Source of the DNA: Croceimicrobium sp963974215
Lineage (GTDB): Bacteria > Bacteroidota > Bacteroidia > Flavobacteriales > Schleiferiaceae
Direction of reading: 5' to 3'
Length of the DNA: 64,000 bases
Assembly: GCA_963974215.1 (NCBI GenBank)
Contig: CAXBBL010000005.1
Location: 62,001-126,000 of the forward strand
The position numbers were made by a program, and so were the translations under genes. Shown in pieces: positions 16,372 through 24,900 of the stretch. The stretch's first letter is position 1; every line of letters begins with the position of its first letter. The notes beneath the pieces were generated by a model. The model ran no database searches and was not told where the DNA came from. It saw nothing but the letters and a program-made list of their open reading frames with translations.

Positions 16372-17534
16372 TCTGCAAACAGAGTGTTAAAATTATCCAT
16401 TTGGCTTTCTCGCCTCTTATCCACAACATGGGCGTAGATCATAGTTTGCTTTAAGCTGCTATGCCCGAGTAAGGTCTGCAGAACTTCAATATTTCCCCCC
16501 AGCTCCAAGAACTGAGTCGCAAAAGTGTGGCGACTCATGTGAAAATGAAGGTTACCACCTCTAGACATCCCTAAATAAGGCCGAATCTTTTTAAGATTAT
16601 TATTGATTTTCTGGTTACTAATAACTTTACCTAATGGCCGTTCATCCTCTTTATCGATTAAAGCCAAAGCAATACTAGGTAAGGGGATTTTTAAAAGCTT
16701 GCCCAGGCGCTTCGTTTTTTGAGGAGTGATGATAAGCGTTTTATCGATAAAGTTCTCGTGACTTAGACTGGCAATATCTCCATAACGTAATCCGGAAAAG
16801 CAACTAAATAAGAAAAGTCGCAATACTTGCTGCGCACCATCCTCCAGGTATTGCTTCTTATACAATTCGATGGCTTTTTTTAATTGAGCCCGAGTTAAGG
16901 CTTGAACATTACTCGGGGGTTGAGCTACTTTTAAGGCTCGCGCTGATGGCATTTTAAACTTCAAGCCTTCCTTTTTGGCTAAATGCAGGTAGATTTTAAT
17001 GTGCTTGATTTTATCTGAAACTGTAGTTTCCTTAGATCCGCGCTTTTCCATAAAACGACGAAACTTATAAATACTCTCGTCGTGTATCTCTGAAAAAGGA
17101 AGGCTCCCAAAGCATTGGACTAAGAGACCCTGTGTTGCTTTATGATGTCGAAAGGTATTATAGGCTAATTCATTCTTACGCAGATTTACGCGGTAAATCA
17201 TGTAGCCTAAAAAATCCGCAGTTATTGCCTCCATTAGAACCATGTCCTTAAAAGTACTTGGACTAACGTCGATATCACCTAAGCGCTGCTTCACACGTAT
17301 TTCGTGAATACGCTTGAGCAGATCCTCAATCATTAAATTATAATCCAAAGCGTTCGGATGGCTTTTTCTTATCTCCTGACTTTTTTCGTTGAAATGCTTT
17401 TTCTCGACACTAACGCCTGTCGGAATGAGGACTTTCTGCCCTTTCACGAAGCATTGAATGAATACTTGGCTTTTGCCATCGCCTCGCTGATAATTTCTAA
17501 TCTTAACGCGAGCTGTAATCTCGGCCCCATTCAT
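16368..17534 (-). CDS. Tyrosine recombinase (phage integrase)
   Basis: This is a Bacteroidota-type integrase: an N-terminal arm-binding domain (residues 1-90, starting ITARVKIRNYQ), a SAM-like core-binding domain (about 95-200), and a C-terminal catalytic domain. All catalytic residues are visible: Arg in FSGLRYGDI, Lys in PQKTKR, His-x-x-Arg in HMSRHTFAT, His in LLGHSS and the Tyr nucleophile in TMIYAHV. I chose the ATG at 17534 because family homology starts there; the frame also allows an ATG at 17597 adding 21 residues. The gene points away from a tRNA-Arg whose 3' end it flanks, which is the standard arrangement after integration into a tRNA gene. It is convergent with the tail operon. 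Confidence 0.9.
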   Translation of the reverse strand: MNGAEITARVKIRNYQRGDGKSQVFIQCFVKGQKVLIPTGVSVEKKHFNEKSQEIRKSHPNALDYNLMIEDLLKRIHEIRVKQRLGDIDVSPSTFKDMVLMEAITADFLGYMIYRVNLRKNELAYNTFRHHKATQGLLVQCFGSLPFSEIHDESIYKFRRFMEKRGSKETTVSDKIKHIKIYLHLAKKEGLKFKMPSARALKVAQPPSNVQALTRAQLKKAIELYKKQYLEDGAQQVLRLFLFSCFSGLRYGDIASLSHENFIDKTLIITPQKTKRLGKLLKIPLPSIALALIDKEDERPLGKVISNQKINNNLKKIRPYLGMSRGGNLHFHMSRHTFATQFLELGGNIEVLQTLLGHSSLKQTMIYAHVVDKRRESQMDNFNTLFAD

Positions 17535-17543
17535 GAGGAGGCC

Positions 17544-17564
17544 TTGCGTAGTTTTTGCGTAGTT
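17544..17564. repeat. Tandem 10-bp direct repeat upstream of integrase
   Basis: TTGCGTAGTT occurs twice, with one base between the copies, giving an 11-bp period (about one helical turn). It lies just upstream of the preferred integrase start. It could be an arm-type integrase site or an operator; if the longer start is used it is coding. Confidence 0.4.
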
Positions 17565-17599
17565 TGACCTACACTTGGGGATTTCAGGTTTAAACATAA

Positions 17600-17632
17600 A
17601 AGGCTGAATTTAAGTGTATTAAATTCAGCCTT
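17600..17632 (-). terminator. Perfect 14-bp inverted repeat between tRNA and integrase
   Basis: The arms AAGGCTGAATTTAA/TTAAATTCAGCCTT enclose a 5-base loop. On the minus strand the hairpin is followed by TTTTATGTTT, so it probably terminates the tRNA-Arg transcript before the integrase. It is also well placed to be a recombination-directionality or integrase site. Confidence 0.55.
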
Positions 17633-17665
17633 GGACGTTCTGTAACACTGATTTTTAGTGCTTTG

Positions 17666-17690
17666 TGACCTTGGAAGGAGTCGAACCTTC
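17666..17690. other. Likely prophage attachment site (attR) in the tRNA 3' end
   Basis: Tyrosine integrases of temperate elements commonly recombine at the T arm and acceptor 3' end of a tRNA gene and restore it from the phage copy. Here the integrase lies immediately beyond the tRNA 3' end. The matching attL copy would be left of the window, so the exact core cannot be read. Confidence 0.5.
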
Positions 17691-17739
17691 AACCGCTTGA
17701 TTCGTAGTCAAGTACTCTATCCAGTTGAGCTACAAGGCC
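17666..17739 (-). tRNA. tRNA-Arg (anticodon ACG)
   Basis: The minus strand folds as a standard tRNA. The 7-bp acceptor stem is GGCCTTG/CAAGGTC with one G-U pair. The anticodon arm is CTTGA-CTACGAA-TCAAG, giving anticodon ACG, and the T arm contains GGTTCGACTCC. The discriminator is A and CCA is not encoded. Its 3' end faces the prophage integrase, so it is the likely chromosomal attachment gene. Confidence 0.93.
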
Positions 17740-17822
17740 ATTTTCGTTCTAAGAACTAATCCCTTTTGTAAGGGGCTGCAAATATAAACAGAATATTTAC
17801 TCTGCCAAGGAAAAAATAAAAA

Positions 17823-18110
17823 TTACATAATTTCTACGCTTAAGCCCCTTTGCAATAAGGTAGAGCAGCGTGGTTCTAGGTCAGAATAAGCGCCCGACTT
17901 AACCACACACTTGCCTTTATAATGGGTTAATACGGCGCACTGTTCTGCTTGCTCGGCACTGTGCTCGCATACTTCCATTAAACTGGATATCACCCAGTCA
18001 AAACTATTTACCTCGTCGTTAAAGAGAACAATCTTTAAAAGATCTTCCTGTTGTTCCAACACGGCCGTCTCCTGCTCGGTGGCCGGGTTTAGGTCATACT
18101 TAATGCTCAT
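17823..18110 (-). CDS. clpS: ATP-dependent Clp protease adaptor ClpS
   Basis: ClpS delivers N-degron substrates to the ClpA/ClpC unfoldase. From the ATG at 18110 the protein has 95 residues. The core LLKIVLFNDEVNSFDWVISSL (broken here by the usual ND-x-V/N-S pattern that contacts the N-terminal residue) is followed by an EQAEQCAVLTHYKGKCVV segment and a final LEPRCSTLLQRGLSVEI strand, as in Bacteroidota ClpS. The frame continues upstream to 18152, but the extra residues overlap the plsY C-terminus and are not family-like. The start lies inside the last codons of plsY, an 11-base overlap, so the two are co-transcribed. Confidence 0.88.
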   Translation of the reverse strand: MSIKYDLNPATEQETAVLEQQEDLLKIVLFNDEVNSFDWVISSLMEVCEHSAEQAEQCAVLTHYKGKCVVKSGAYSDLEPRCSTLLQRGLSVEIM

Positions 18111-18723
18111 GTCGGTTTTTTCTTTGAAAATTAACTTTGGCTTCTTCGCCACGCAATAGTCTACGTAAATTTTTACGATGGGTAATTACTACTAAAAGTG
18201 CGATGGCGAAACTGAATATTATTAATACCTGCGAAGGTTCCTGAAAACGGTAAATTAACCAGAAGGGTAAAGACATCGCCGCTGTCATACTCGACACCGA
18301 AACAATACGCGTTATAAACAAACTAGCAATAAAAACTCCCATCGCCATTAAGGCCGCTCCACTGTGTAAGGCTATCACTACTCCTAATAAAGTGGCAATA
18401 CCCTTCCCACCTCTAAAGTCGGCAAACAAGGGAAACAAATGCCCCAATACGGCAATAAAACCTACCAAAAGAAGGATGCTAACCTTATCTGCATAAAGCG
18501 GACTAAGGCTAACCAATTTTACCGCCACAAAACCTTTTAGCGCGTCAAGGATTAATACTAAGGTTCCCGCCTGAGGCCCTAAAACACGATAAGTATTGGT
18601 TGCGCCTGCATTGCCGCTTCCAAAATCGCGTACGTCTGTCTTATAAAACCATTTACCAATCCAAACGCTCCAACACATGGAACCGAGGAGATAGGCAGAA
18701 AGGATGTATAGAGCTAAAATCAT
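18100..18723 (-). CDS. plsY: Glycerol-3-phosphate acyltransferase PlsY
   Basis: PlsY transfers an acyl group from acyl-phosphate to glycerol-3-phosphate, the first step of phospholipid synthesis, in the inner membrane. The 207 residues carry the three family motifs: SAYLLGSMCWSVWIGKW with DVRDFGSGNAGATNTYR (about 8-44), GHLFPLFADFRGGKGIAT (about 92-110) and a third motif near VSVSSM, with five or more membrane segments. The ATG at 18723 is chosen because it starts MILALYILSAYLLGS directly before the first membrane helix. The C-terminus overlaps clpS. Confidence 0.93.
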   Translation of the reverse strand: MILALYILSAYLLGSMCWSVWIGKWFYKTDVRDFGSGNAGATNTYRVLGPQAGTLVLILDALKGFVAVKLVSLSPLYADKVSILLLVGFIAVLGHLFPLFADFRGGKGIATLLGVVIALHSGAALMAMGVFIASLFITRIVSVSSMTAAMSLPFWLIYRFQEPSQVLIIFSFAIALLVVITHRKNLRRLLRGEEAKVNFQRKNRHEH

Positions 18724-18758
18724 AGGGCAAAAATACAAATCCTTTAAAGATAAAATAA

Positions 18759-18791
18759 AAAAAGGGGTAAACCACTGGCTCACCCCTTTTT
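18759..18791 (-). terminator. Terminator of purL
   Basis: A 10-bp stem, AAAAAGGGGT/ACCCCTTTTT, lies 18 bases after the purL stop on the minus strand and is followed by a long T run. It could also act on the plus strand. Confidence 0.8.
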
Positions 18792-18808
18792 ACGATTAAA
18801 ATTACCCT

Positions 18809-21046
18809 TTATTTCATTTTATTGCCTAAGGCATTATCATAAATTTCGGCATAGTCGCTCACCATTCCCCACTCTACATCATCAATGCGAATAGAGCCTT
18901 TGGTAACGTGACCTACTAAATCGAACTCTACGCCATTTAGCATCATTAGGTCGATGAAAGCATCTTCGTTTTCGGGATTTACCGAAACCACCACTCTACT
19001 CTGCGCTTCACCAAATAAATAGGCATCGCGACGAATAGCCGAATCCGTTGTGATATCGAATCCTAAACCATTCACCATCGAACTTTCCATTAAAGCCACA
19101 AATAAGCCACCTTCCGAAACATCGTGAGCGGAAGCTAAAAGTCCTTTGCGGATTAACATTTTTAACTGCTCTTGATTGGCATACTCTTCTTCCAGACTAA
19201 AGAATGGCACTGTGCTCGCTTGCACGCCGTGAATATTCACCAAATACTGAGATGAAGAAATATCATTGCGGTTTTCACCGATCATATAAATTAAATCACC
19301 CTTCTGCTTAAAGCCTAAAGAAGTGATATGCTTTTTATCTTCTATAATCCCAATCATACCAATAGTAGGGGTAGGGAATACCGGCTCCGTTTTAGCTTTA
19401 GTAACGGTTTGGTTGTAAAAACTTACGTTCCCACCAGTTACCGGTGTTTGGAATTTCTCACAAGCTTTACCCATCCCTTTAATAGCCTTAACAAACTGCC
19501 AATATACTTCGGGCTGATATGGGTTTCCGAAGTTTAAGCAATTGGTAATAGCAGAGGGAACGCCCCCACTCACTACAATATTTCGGGCAGCTTCTGCTAC
19601 CGCAATCATAGTTCCTATTTCCGGATCAGCATGCACGTAACGTGCATTACAATCCACCGTCATCGCCAAAGCGCGATTGGTTCCCTTTAAGTTTACAATA
19701 GCCGCATCCGAAGGATTATTGGTACTCATATTTACCGTTCCTACCATACTATCGTACTGTTCGTACACAAAACGTTTGGAGGCAATATTGGGGTGAGCCA
19801 TCATTTCTTTGGCAGTAGCCTGAAGATCTTCAGGAACAGTAATGCTATTGATATCAAATTCTTGATACTCCTTATAATAAGCTGGCTCTTTGTGTTCGCG
19901 ATAATAAACGGGAGCACCACCACCTAGAACTAAAGGATGGGCGGGAGTTTCCGCGATTAATTCACCGTGCCAGTAATACGATAAACGGTCTTCGGCAATT
20001 ACTTCACCAATCTCCGCACAGGGTAAATCCCACTTATCGAAAATGGCTAAAACCTCCGCTTCGCGGCCTTTATCAATAACCGCCAGCATGCGTTCTTGGC
20101 TTTCGGAAAGTAAAATTTCCCAAGGCTTCATATCGTCCTGACGAGTTGGAACTTTATCCAAATGGATAATCATCCCTAAACCACCGCCGGCACTCATTTC
20201 GGAAGTAGAACAGGTGATACCTGCCGCTCCCATATCTTGCATACCTACAATAGCACCTGTCTGTGCTAATTCCATGGTAGCTTCTAATAATTTCTTTTCT
20301 TGGAAAGGATCACCCACTTGCACCGATGGAATGTCATCTGCGGAAGCGTCGGTTAAATCTTTCGAGGCAAAAGCCGCTCCCGCAATACCATCTTTACCGG
20401 TATAAGAACCAATAATAAAAACGGGATTACCTGCACCGCCGCTTTTCGCGCTAATCATTTTATCCTTTTCGGTATTTAAAATACCCGCCGAAAAAGCATT
20501 CACTAAAGGGTTTTGTTCGTAGCAAGGATCGAAATACACTTCGCCGCCTACAGTAGGCACGCCAAAGGAATTCCCATAATCGCCAATCCCTTTGGTAACT
20601 CCTTTTAGCAGCCATTTGGTTCTTTCACTATCGGCCGAACCAAAACGCAAAGAGTTCATCTGCGCAATGGGACGCGCACCCATGGTGAAAATATCGCGGT
20701 TTATACCTCCTACTCCAGTGGCAGCGCCTTGATAAGGCTCCAAAGCCGAAGGATGATTATGACTTTCAATCTTAAAAGCGCAAGCCAAACCATCGCCAAT
20801 ATCTACCAATCCTGCATTTTCTTCCCCTGCTTTCACAAGCATGTGAGGACCATCTTTGGGTAAGGTTTTTAACCAAACAATGGAATTTTTATACGAGCAG
20901 TGCTCACTCCACATTACCGAGTAAATACTCAGCTCGTTAAAGTTAGGCACACGTCCTAAAATTTCGTTGATTTTTTCAAACTCTTCGGGCAGTAAGCCCA
21001 ATTCTTTGGCGGTTTCTACCGTGGTGGGTTGCAAACTTTGGTCCAT
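18809..21046 (-). CDS. purL: Phosphoribosylformylglycinamidine synthase subunit PurL
   Basis: PurL is the synthetase subunit that makes FGAM from FGAR in purine biosynthesis, together with PurQ and PurS. The length (745-749 residues) is that of the small PurL form. Visible landmarks are ELSIYSVMWSEHCSYKNS near residue 45, the ATP/Mg site SHNHPSALEPYQGAATG (with the catalytic His), GGINRDIFTMGARPIA, GMQDMGAAGITCS and the C-terminal AHDVSEGGLFVALMES. I prefer the ATG at 21046 (MDQSLQPTTVETAKELG), matching the family start; an upstream ATG at 21058 would add four residues. No purQ or purS is in the window. Confidence 0.96.
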   Translation of the reverse strand: MDQSLQPTTVETAKELGLLPEEFEKINEILGRVPNFNELSIYSVMWSEHCSYKNSIVWLKTLPKDGPHMLVKAGEENAGLVDIGDGLACAFKIESHNHPSALEPYQGAATGVGGINRDIFTMGARPIAQMNSLRFGSADSERTKWLLKGVTKGIGDYGNSFGVPTVGGEVYFDPCYEQNPLVNAFSAGILNTEKDKMISAKSGGAGNPVFIIGSYTGKDGIAGAAFASKDLTDASADDIPSVQVGDPFQEKKLLEATMELAQTGAIVGMQDMGAAGITCSTSEMSAGGGLGMIIHLDKVPTRQDDMKPWEILLSESQERMLAVIDKGREAEVLAIFDKWDLPCAEIGEVIAEDRLSYYWHGELIAETPAHPLVLGGGAPVYYREHKEPAYYKEYQEFDINSITVPEDLQATAKEMMAHPNIASKRFVYEQYDSMVGTVNMSTNNPSDAAIVNLKGTNRALAMTVDCNARYVHADPEIGTMIAVAEAARNIVVSGGVPSAITNCLNFGNPYQPEVYWQFVKAIKGMGKACEKFQTPVTGGNVSFYNQTVTKAKTEPVFPTPTIGMIGIIEDKKHITSLGFKQKGDLIYMIGENRNDISSSQYLVNIHGVQASTVPFFSLEEEYANQEQLKMLIRKGLLASAHDVSEGGLFVALMESSMVNGLGFDITTDSAIRRDAYLFGEAQSRVVVSVNPENEDAFIDLMMLNGVEFDLVGHVTKGSIRIDDVEWGMVSDYAEIYDNALGNKMK

Positions 21047-21143
21047 GAGGATTTTCAAAAATGAAAGGCAAAGATAAGGCGAATAATAAAGAAAGGAGCT
21101 ACTAATTGCACTAGAGAATCGTGCTTTTTACGTACTTCGCGCT

Positions 21144-21875
21144 GTGATTTGGTCGAAGAAAAAATTTAACATCCTCGTGCTTGGCTCCGGGCGAGGCGGT
21201 ACATCGCTTATTGCTTCGCTGCTAGATGCGCATCCCCAACTGGAAATTGCGCTGGAAGCTCATGCCCAAAAGCATTTGGTTTTTTCGGCTCAGGGGCCAG
21301 ATGAGCAGGAATTAAATAGTCGGCTAAAAAGCTTTATTAAGGCTTGTGAAAAAGACGCCAAGCAATCGCATTACCCCAGCTGGGGTAACAAAATTACCAC
21401 CGAGCAATTGGGCTTTCTCGAAGCGATTGCTCCTCCACTAAAAGCACTTGAGCAGGTTTATACAAGGCTCTTACAGGGCAAAAAAATAATCTTCATCACT
21501 CGCGATGGTCGCACTTGTATACAGTCTAAAATGCGCCGCACCCACTGCGATCTCAATACCGCCGTTAACTATTGGAAACACAGCGTTAACTATTTGGCGT
21601 TTTTACGCTCACAGGCAGATGCGCAATTAATCACCCTAAAGTTTGAAGATTTAATTCTACAACCTGAAATAGAATTGACGAAAGTTTGCCGGTTCCTCGG
21701 TTTAAATTATCACCCCCAAATGCTAACTGGTACCGCTAGTAATCGCATTCACAGCGATTATCGCCAAGATGAAATTAACAAAGAAAAGGTGCTTTTGGAT
21801 GCCGAAGCCCTTGCCATTGGTCAACACATTAGCAAGGAGCTAAATTACCTTGGCTACACTTTAACATTCGATTAA
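21144..21875 (+). CDS. PAPS-dependent sulfotransferase-like protein
   Basis: The 243 residues show the two PAPS-binding elements of sulfotransferases. The 5'-phosphosulfate loop is VLGSGRGGTSLIASLLDAHP (about 10-29) and the 3'-phosphate strand-loop is IFITRDGRTCIQSKM (about 117-131). KFEDLILQPEIELTKVCRFL near 170-190 is also family-typical. The substrate is unknown; such enzymes sulfate polysaccharides, lipids or small molecules. The start is a GTG with no nearby ATG, and TACTTCG, similar to a -7 box, lies a few bases upstream, so the mRNA may be nearly leaderless. It is divergent from purL. Confidence 0.85.
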   Translation: MIWSKKKFNILVLGSGRGGTSLIASLLDAHPQLEIALEAHAQKHLVFSAQGPDEQELNSRLKSFIKACEKDAKQSHYPSWGNKITTEQLGFLEAIAPPLKALEQVYTRLLQGKKIIFITRDGRTCIQSKMRRTHCDLNTAVNYWKHSVNYLAFLRSQADAQLITLKFEDLILQPEIELTKVCRFLGLNYHPQMLTGTASNRIHSDYRQDEINKEKVLLDAEALAIGQHISKELNYLGYTLTFD

Positions 21876-21933
21876 TAAATTCCAAGGTTTTTTAAGGGGC
21901 CGAATCGTATCTTCGCGCCACAAAACTCTGGAG

Positions 21934-24900
21934 ATGAAACATTTTTACTTTTTTGCCCTTTTATTTAGCTTTTTCGCTAGTGAGGCTCAAGTCTTTAACA
22001 TGACTCGTAACAGCAGTGATACGAGCTCCCTTTGTAATGGTACTCTTTACGACCATGGCGGCCCTACGGGAAGTTACTCTAATAGTTCTAACGATTACTT
22101 TTATATAAATCCTCCCGGGAGTGGTACTCTAACCATCACTTTCAACAGCTTTAGCACCGAGAATTGCTGCGATAGAGTTTGGATTTATGACGGTCAAGAC
22201 TTTAGCAATTTGGTAAATTTCTATCGTGGTTCTACCTTGCCCAACGGAGGACTTCCGATTACACTAAGTTCTGGTTCTGCAATTGTTCGATTTTCATCCG
22301 ATGGCTCCATAACGAGTTCTGGTTTTAGCCTAACTTGGTCTGCCGGAAGCAATCTAACGCCAACCGCATCCTTCACTACTAGCACAGCAAACCCTGCTTT
22401 AAAACAGCCTGTTACTTTTATCTCCACTTCTCTAAACTCGGGACAAAACATCTGGGATTTTGGAGATGGTAATTTTGGGGCGGGTGATACCGTTACGCAT
22501 GCCTACCAAACTACCGGCAGCTACACGGCTAAACTAGTAGCAAGCAGCTGCAGTAATAGCGATTCCACTACCGCCAACATTACCGTGCAAAATGCAGCCT
22601 TGCTTAGTATTACTCCAGATACTATTAATGGCAGCGTAGCCTGTGGATTGAATTATAGTGATACTATTTACCTGCAAAACACAGGCGGTGGCGCCGCTTT
22701 CGCAGAAGTGTCAGCCAGCAGCTTAAGCGATCAAACCAATTTTACAGCAAGTTTCGAAACTGGAACTAGTCCCTTTAACCCTACCACTACAAGCACCTTA
22801 CATAATGGTACAGCTGTATTAGGAAATGCGGCTGTGGGCAACGGATCCTTAAGCCTTACGGGCAATGGCTCTTTCAGTAATAATATGGAAGCGAATTTTG
22901 GAAGCAATCAAGCGAATTATATAAGCTTCTATGTAAATGCTAGCGCCACCAACTCGCGTTCTTACCTCACTTTTGGCGAAGAAATAGGAACCAGTTTTTA
23001 TGCAGCTATGGCCTTCGAGGTTTACTTCGGTTCCTTTCGATTTTATACTGGCTCAAGTACACAAGTTTATACGCTATCCGTTGGCTCTTGGAAGCATATC
23101 GAATTCAAAAATATTGACTTTGTTGCCAAAACCTTTGACGTCTACATCGACGGTTCATCCGTTTTTCCTGGCTTAACTTTTCAGAATAATACGGTAGCTA
23201 ATTTCAATCAAATTCGGGTGTACAATTTAGGAAACGCTCCTGCGACTAGCTACGATCAATTCGAACTAAAAACCCTCGGTGATAATTCGAATTTCAATCT
23301 TGCCAACAATAATTTTAACACGACTAGCACCGTTGCGATTCCTTTCACCGTCAATCTAGCTAATGCCACCGCTGGCTTAAAACAGTATTTGGTGAATATT
23401 CGCACGAATGCCTTGGGAAGCGATTCATTAATTTCGGTACCTGTTAACCTTAATGTTACGGGAGCGCCCGCTTTCAGTGCCAATCAATCTTGTATTAATT
23501 TCGATACCTTATTTGTAAACCAAAGCGCCACCGATTCCATTTGGATTGCGAACACCGGTTGCGATAGCCTCGATTTTAGCAGTATTACCGCTAGCAGTGC
23601 GATGTATAGTTTAACTCAATCAAGCTTAATTATTGCTCCCGGCGATAGTGCCCTTCTCTTTGTTAGTTATAATGCTTCCAGCGCAGGCAATTTTAACGAC
23701 ACCCTCAATTTAGTAGGAAACCTCGATACCATTATATGTCTTTCTGCAGCAGCTTCAACAGCGCCAACTATTGCCTTGGATAGTGCTAATTATACGGTAA
23801 ACAGCTACGGCTGTAACGATTCGATTCCCATCAGCTTAAAATTATTTAATAATGGTACCGGCAGCATTCCTTTAAATTGGTCAATCGGCGCTTCTTCTTC
23901 ACTTTTCGATAACTTTGACGGCAGCTCTGCGCCCAACCCAGCTATTTGGTCAACCCTCGGTTCGAATGCCATAGGAAACGGTTGCTACGAACGATCAGGC
24001 AGCTTTGCCCTAACTATGAATGGTACGAACCGCATTGCGGAAACTGTTATGCTCAATATTTCCGCAGGAGACTCGGTGGCCATGTGGGCTTTTCCTGGTA
24101 ATAACGGTGGAACGGGCTGCGAAAACCCCGATGGCGGTGAAGATGTTTTGATACAATATCGTTTGAATGGCAGCTTCAATTGGATTAACCTTGGTACTAT
24201 TTTCAACTACAACCTAGCTGCGCAAAGATATAGCTTCGCAATCCCAGTAACGGGTACTATGCAAATTAGACTTTTCCAGCCTAGCCATAGCGGAAACAAT
24301 TTCGATAATTACCGTATTGATGACTTCGAAATAATTTCGAATAGTGCCGGAAACTTTGTGCCTTCTTCAGGGACTTTAGTTTCAGGAGACTCTATTCAAA
24401 CTACAGGCTACCTTAATACTGCCGGTTTAGGAAGTGGCTCTTATTCACGCAACATTCTTATTAATTCGAATGATCCTTTCCACCCAGACACAATTATCAA
24501 TGTTACCTTAAATATATTTGGTGACCCCTTGCTTTTGCAGTCTGCTGCTTGCCTAGACTTCGATACACTTTATAGTGGTGCGACTCAACTAGATTCAGTT
24601 TTGGTTTGGAATGATGGCTGTGATTCGCTTCATGCAACCGCTTTGAACTTTATGGGAACTGAATTCTCTACTACTTTAAGCTCCTTTAGCTTAGGTTTAG
24701 AAGACTCACTTTGGATTCCGATTAGCTTTAACCCCAGTGCTGGAAATTTAGGAGCACAAAATGATACTCTTTCTATTATCAGTAATGATAGCTTGCGCAG
24801 CATCTGCCTTAGTGGTTTTGCTATCGGAGCACCTTCAGGAAGCTTTAATCCCGACTCTTTATCTATTACGGTAACCAATTGCGGTGATTCGATTGACTTT

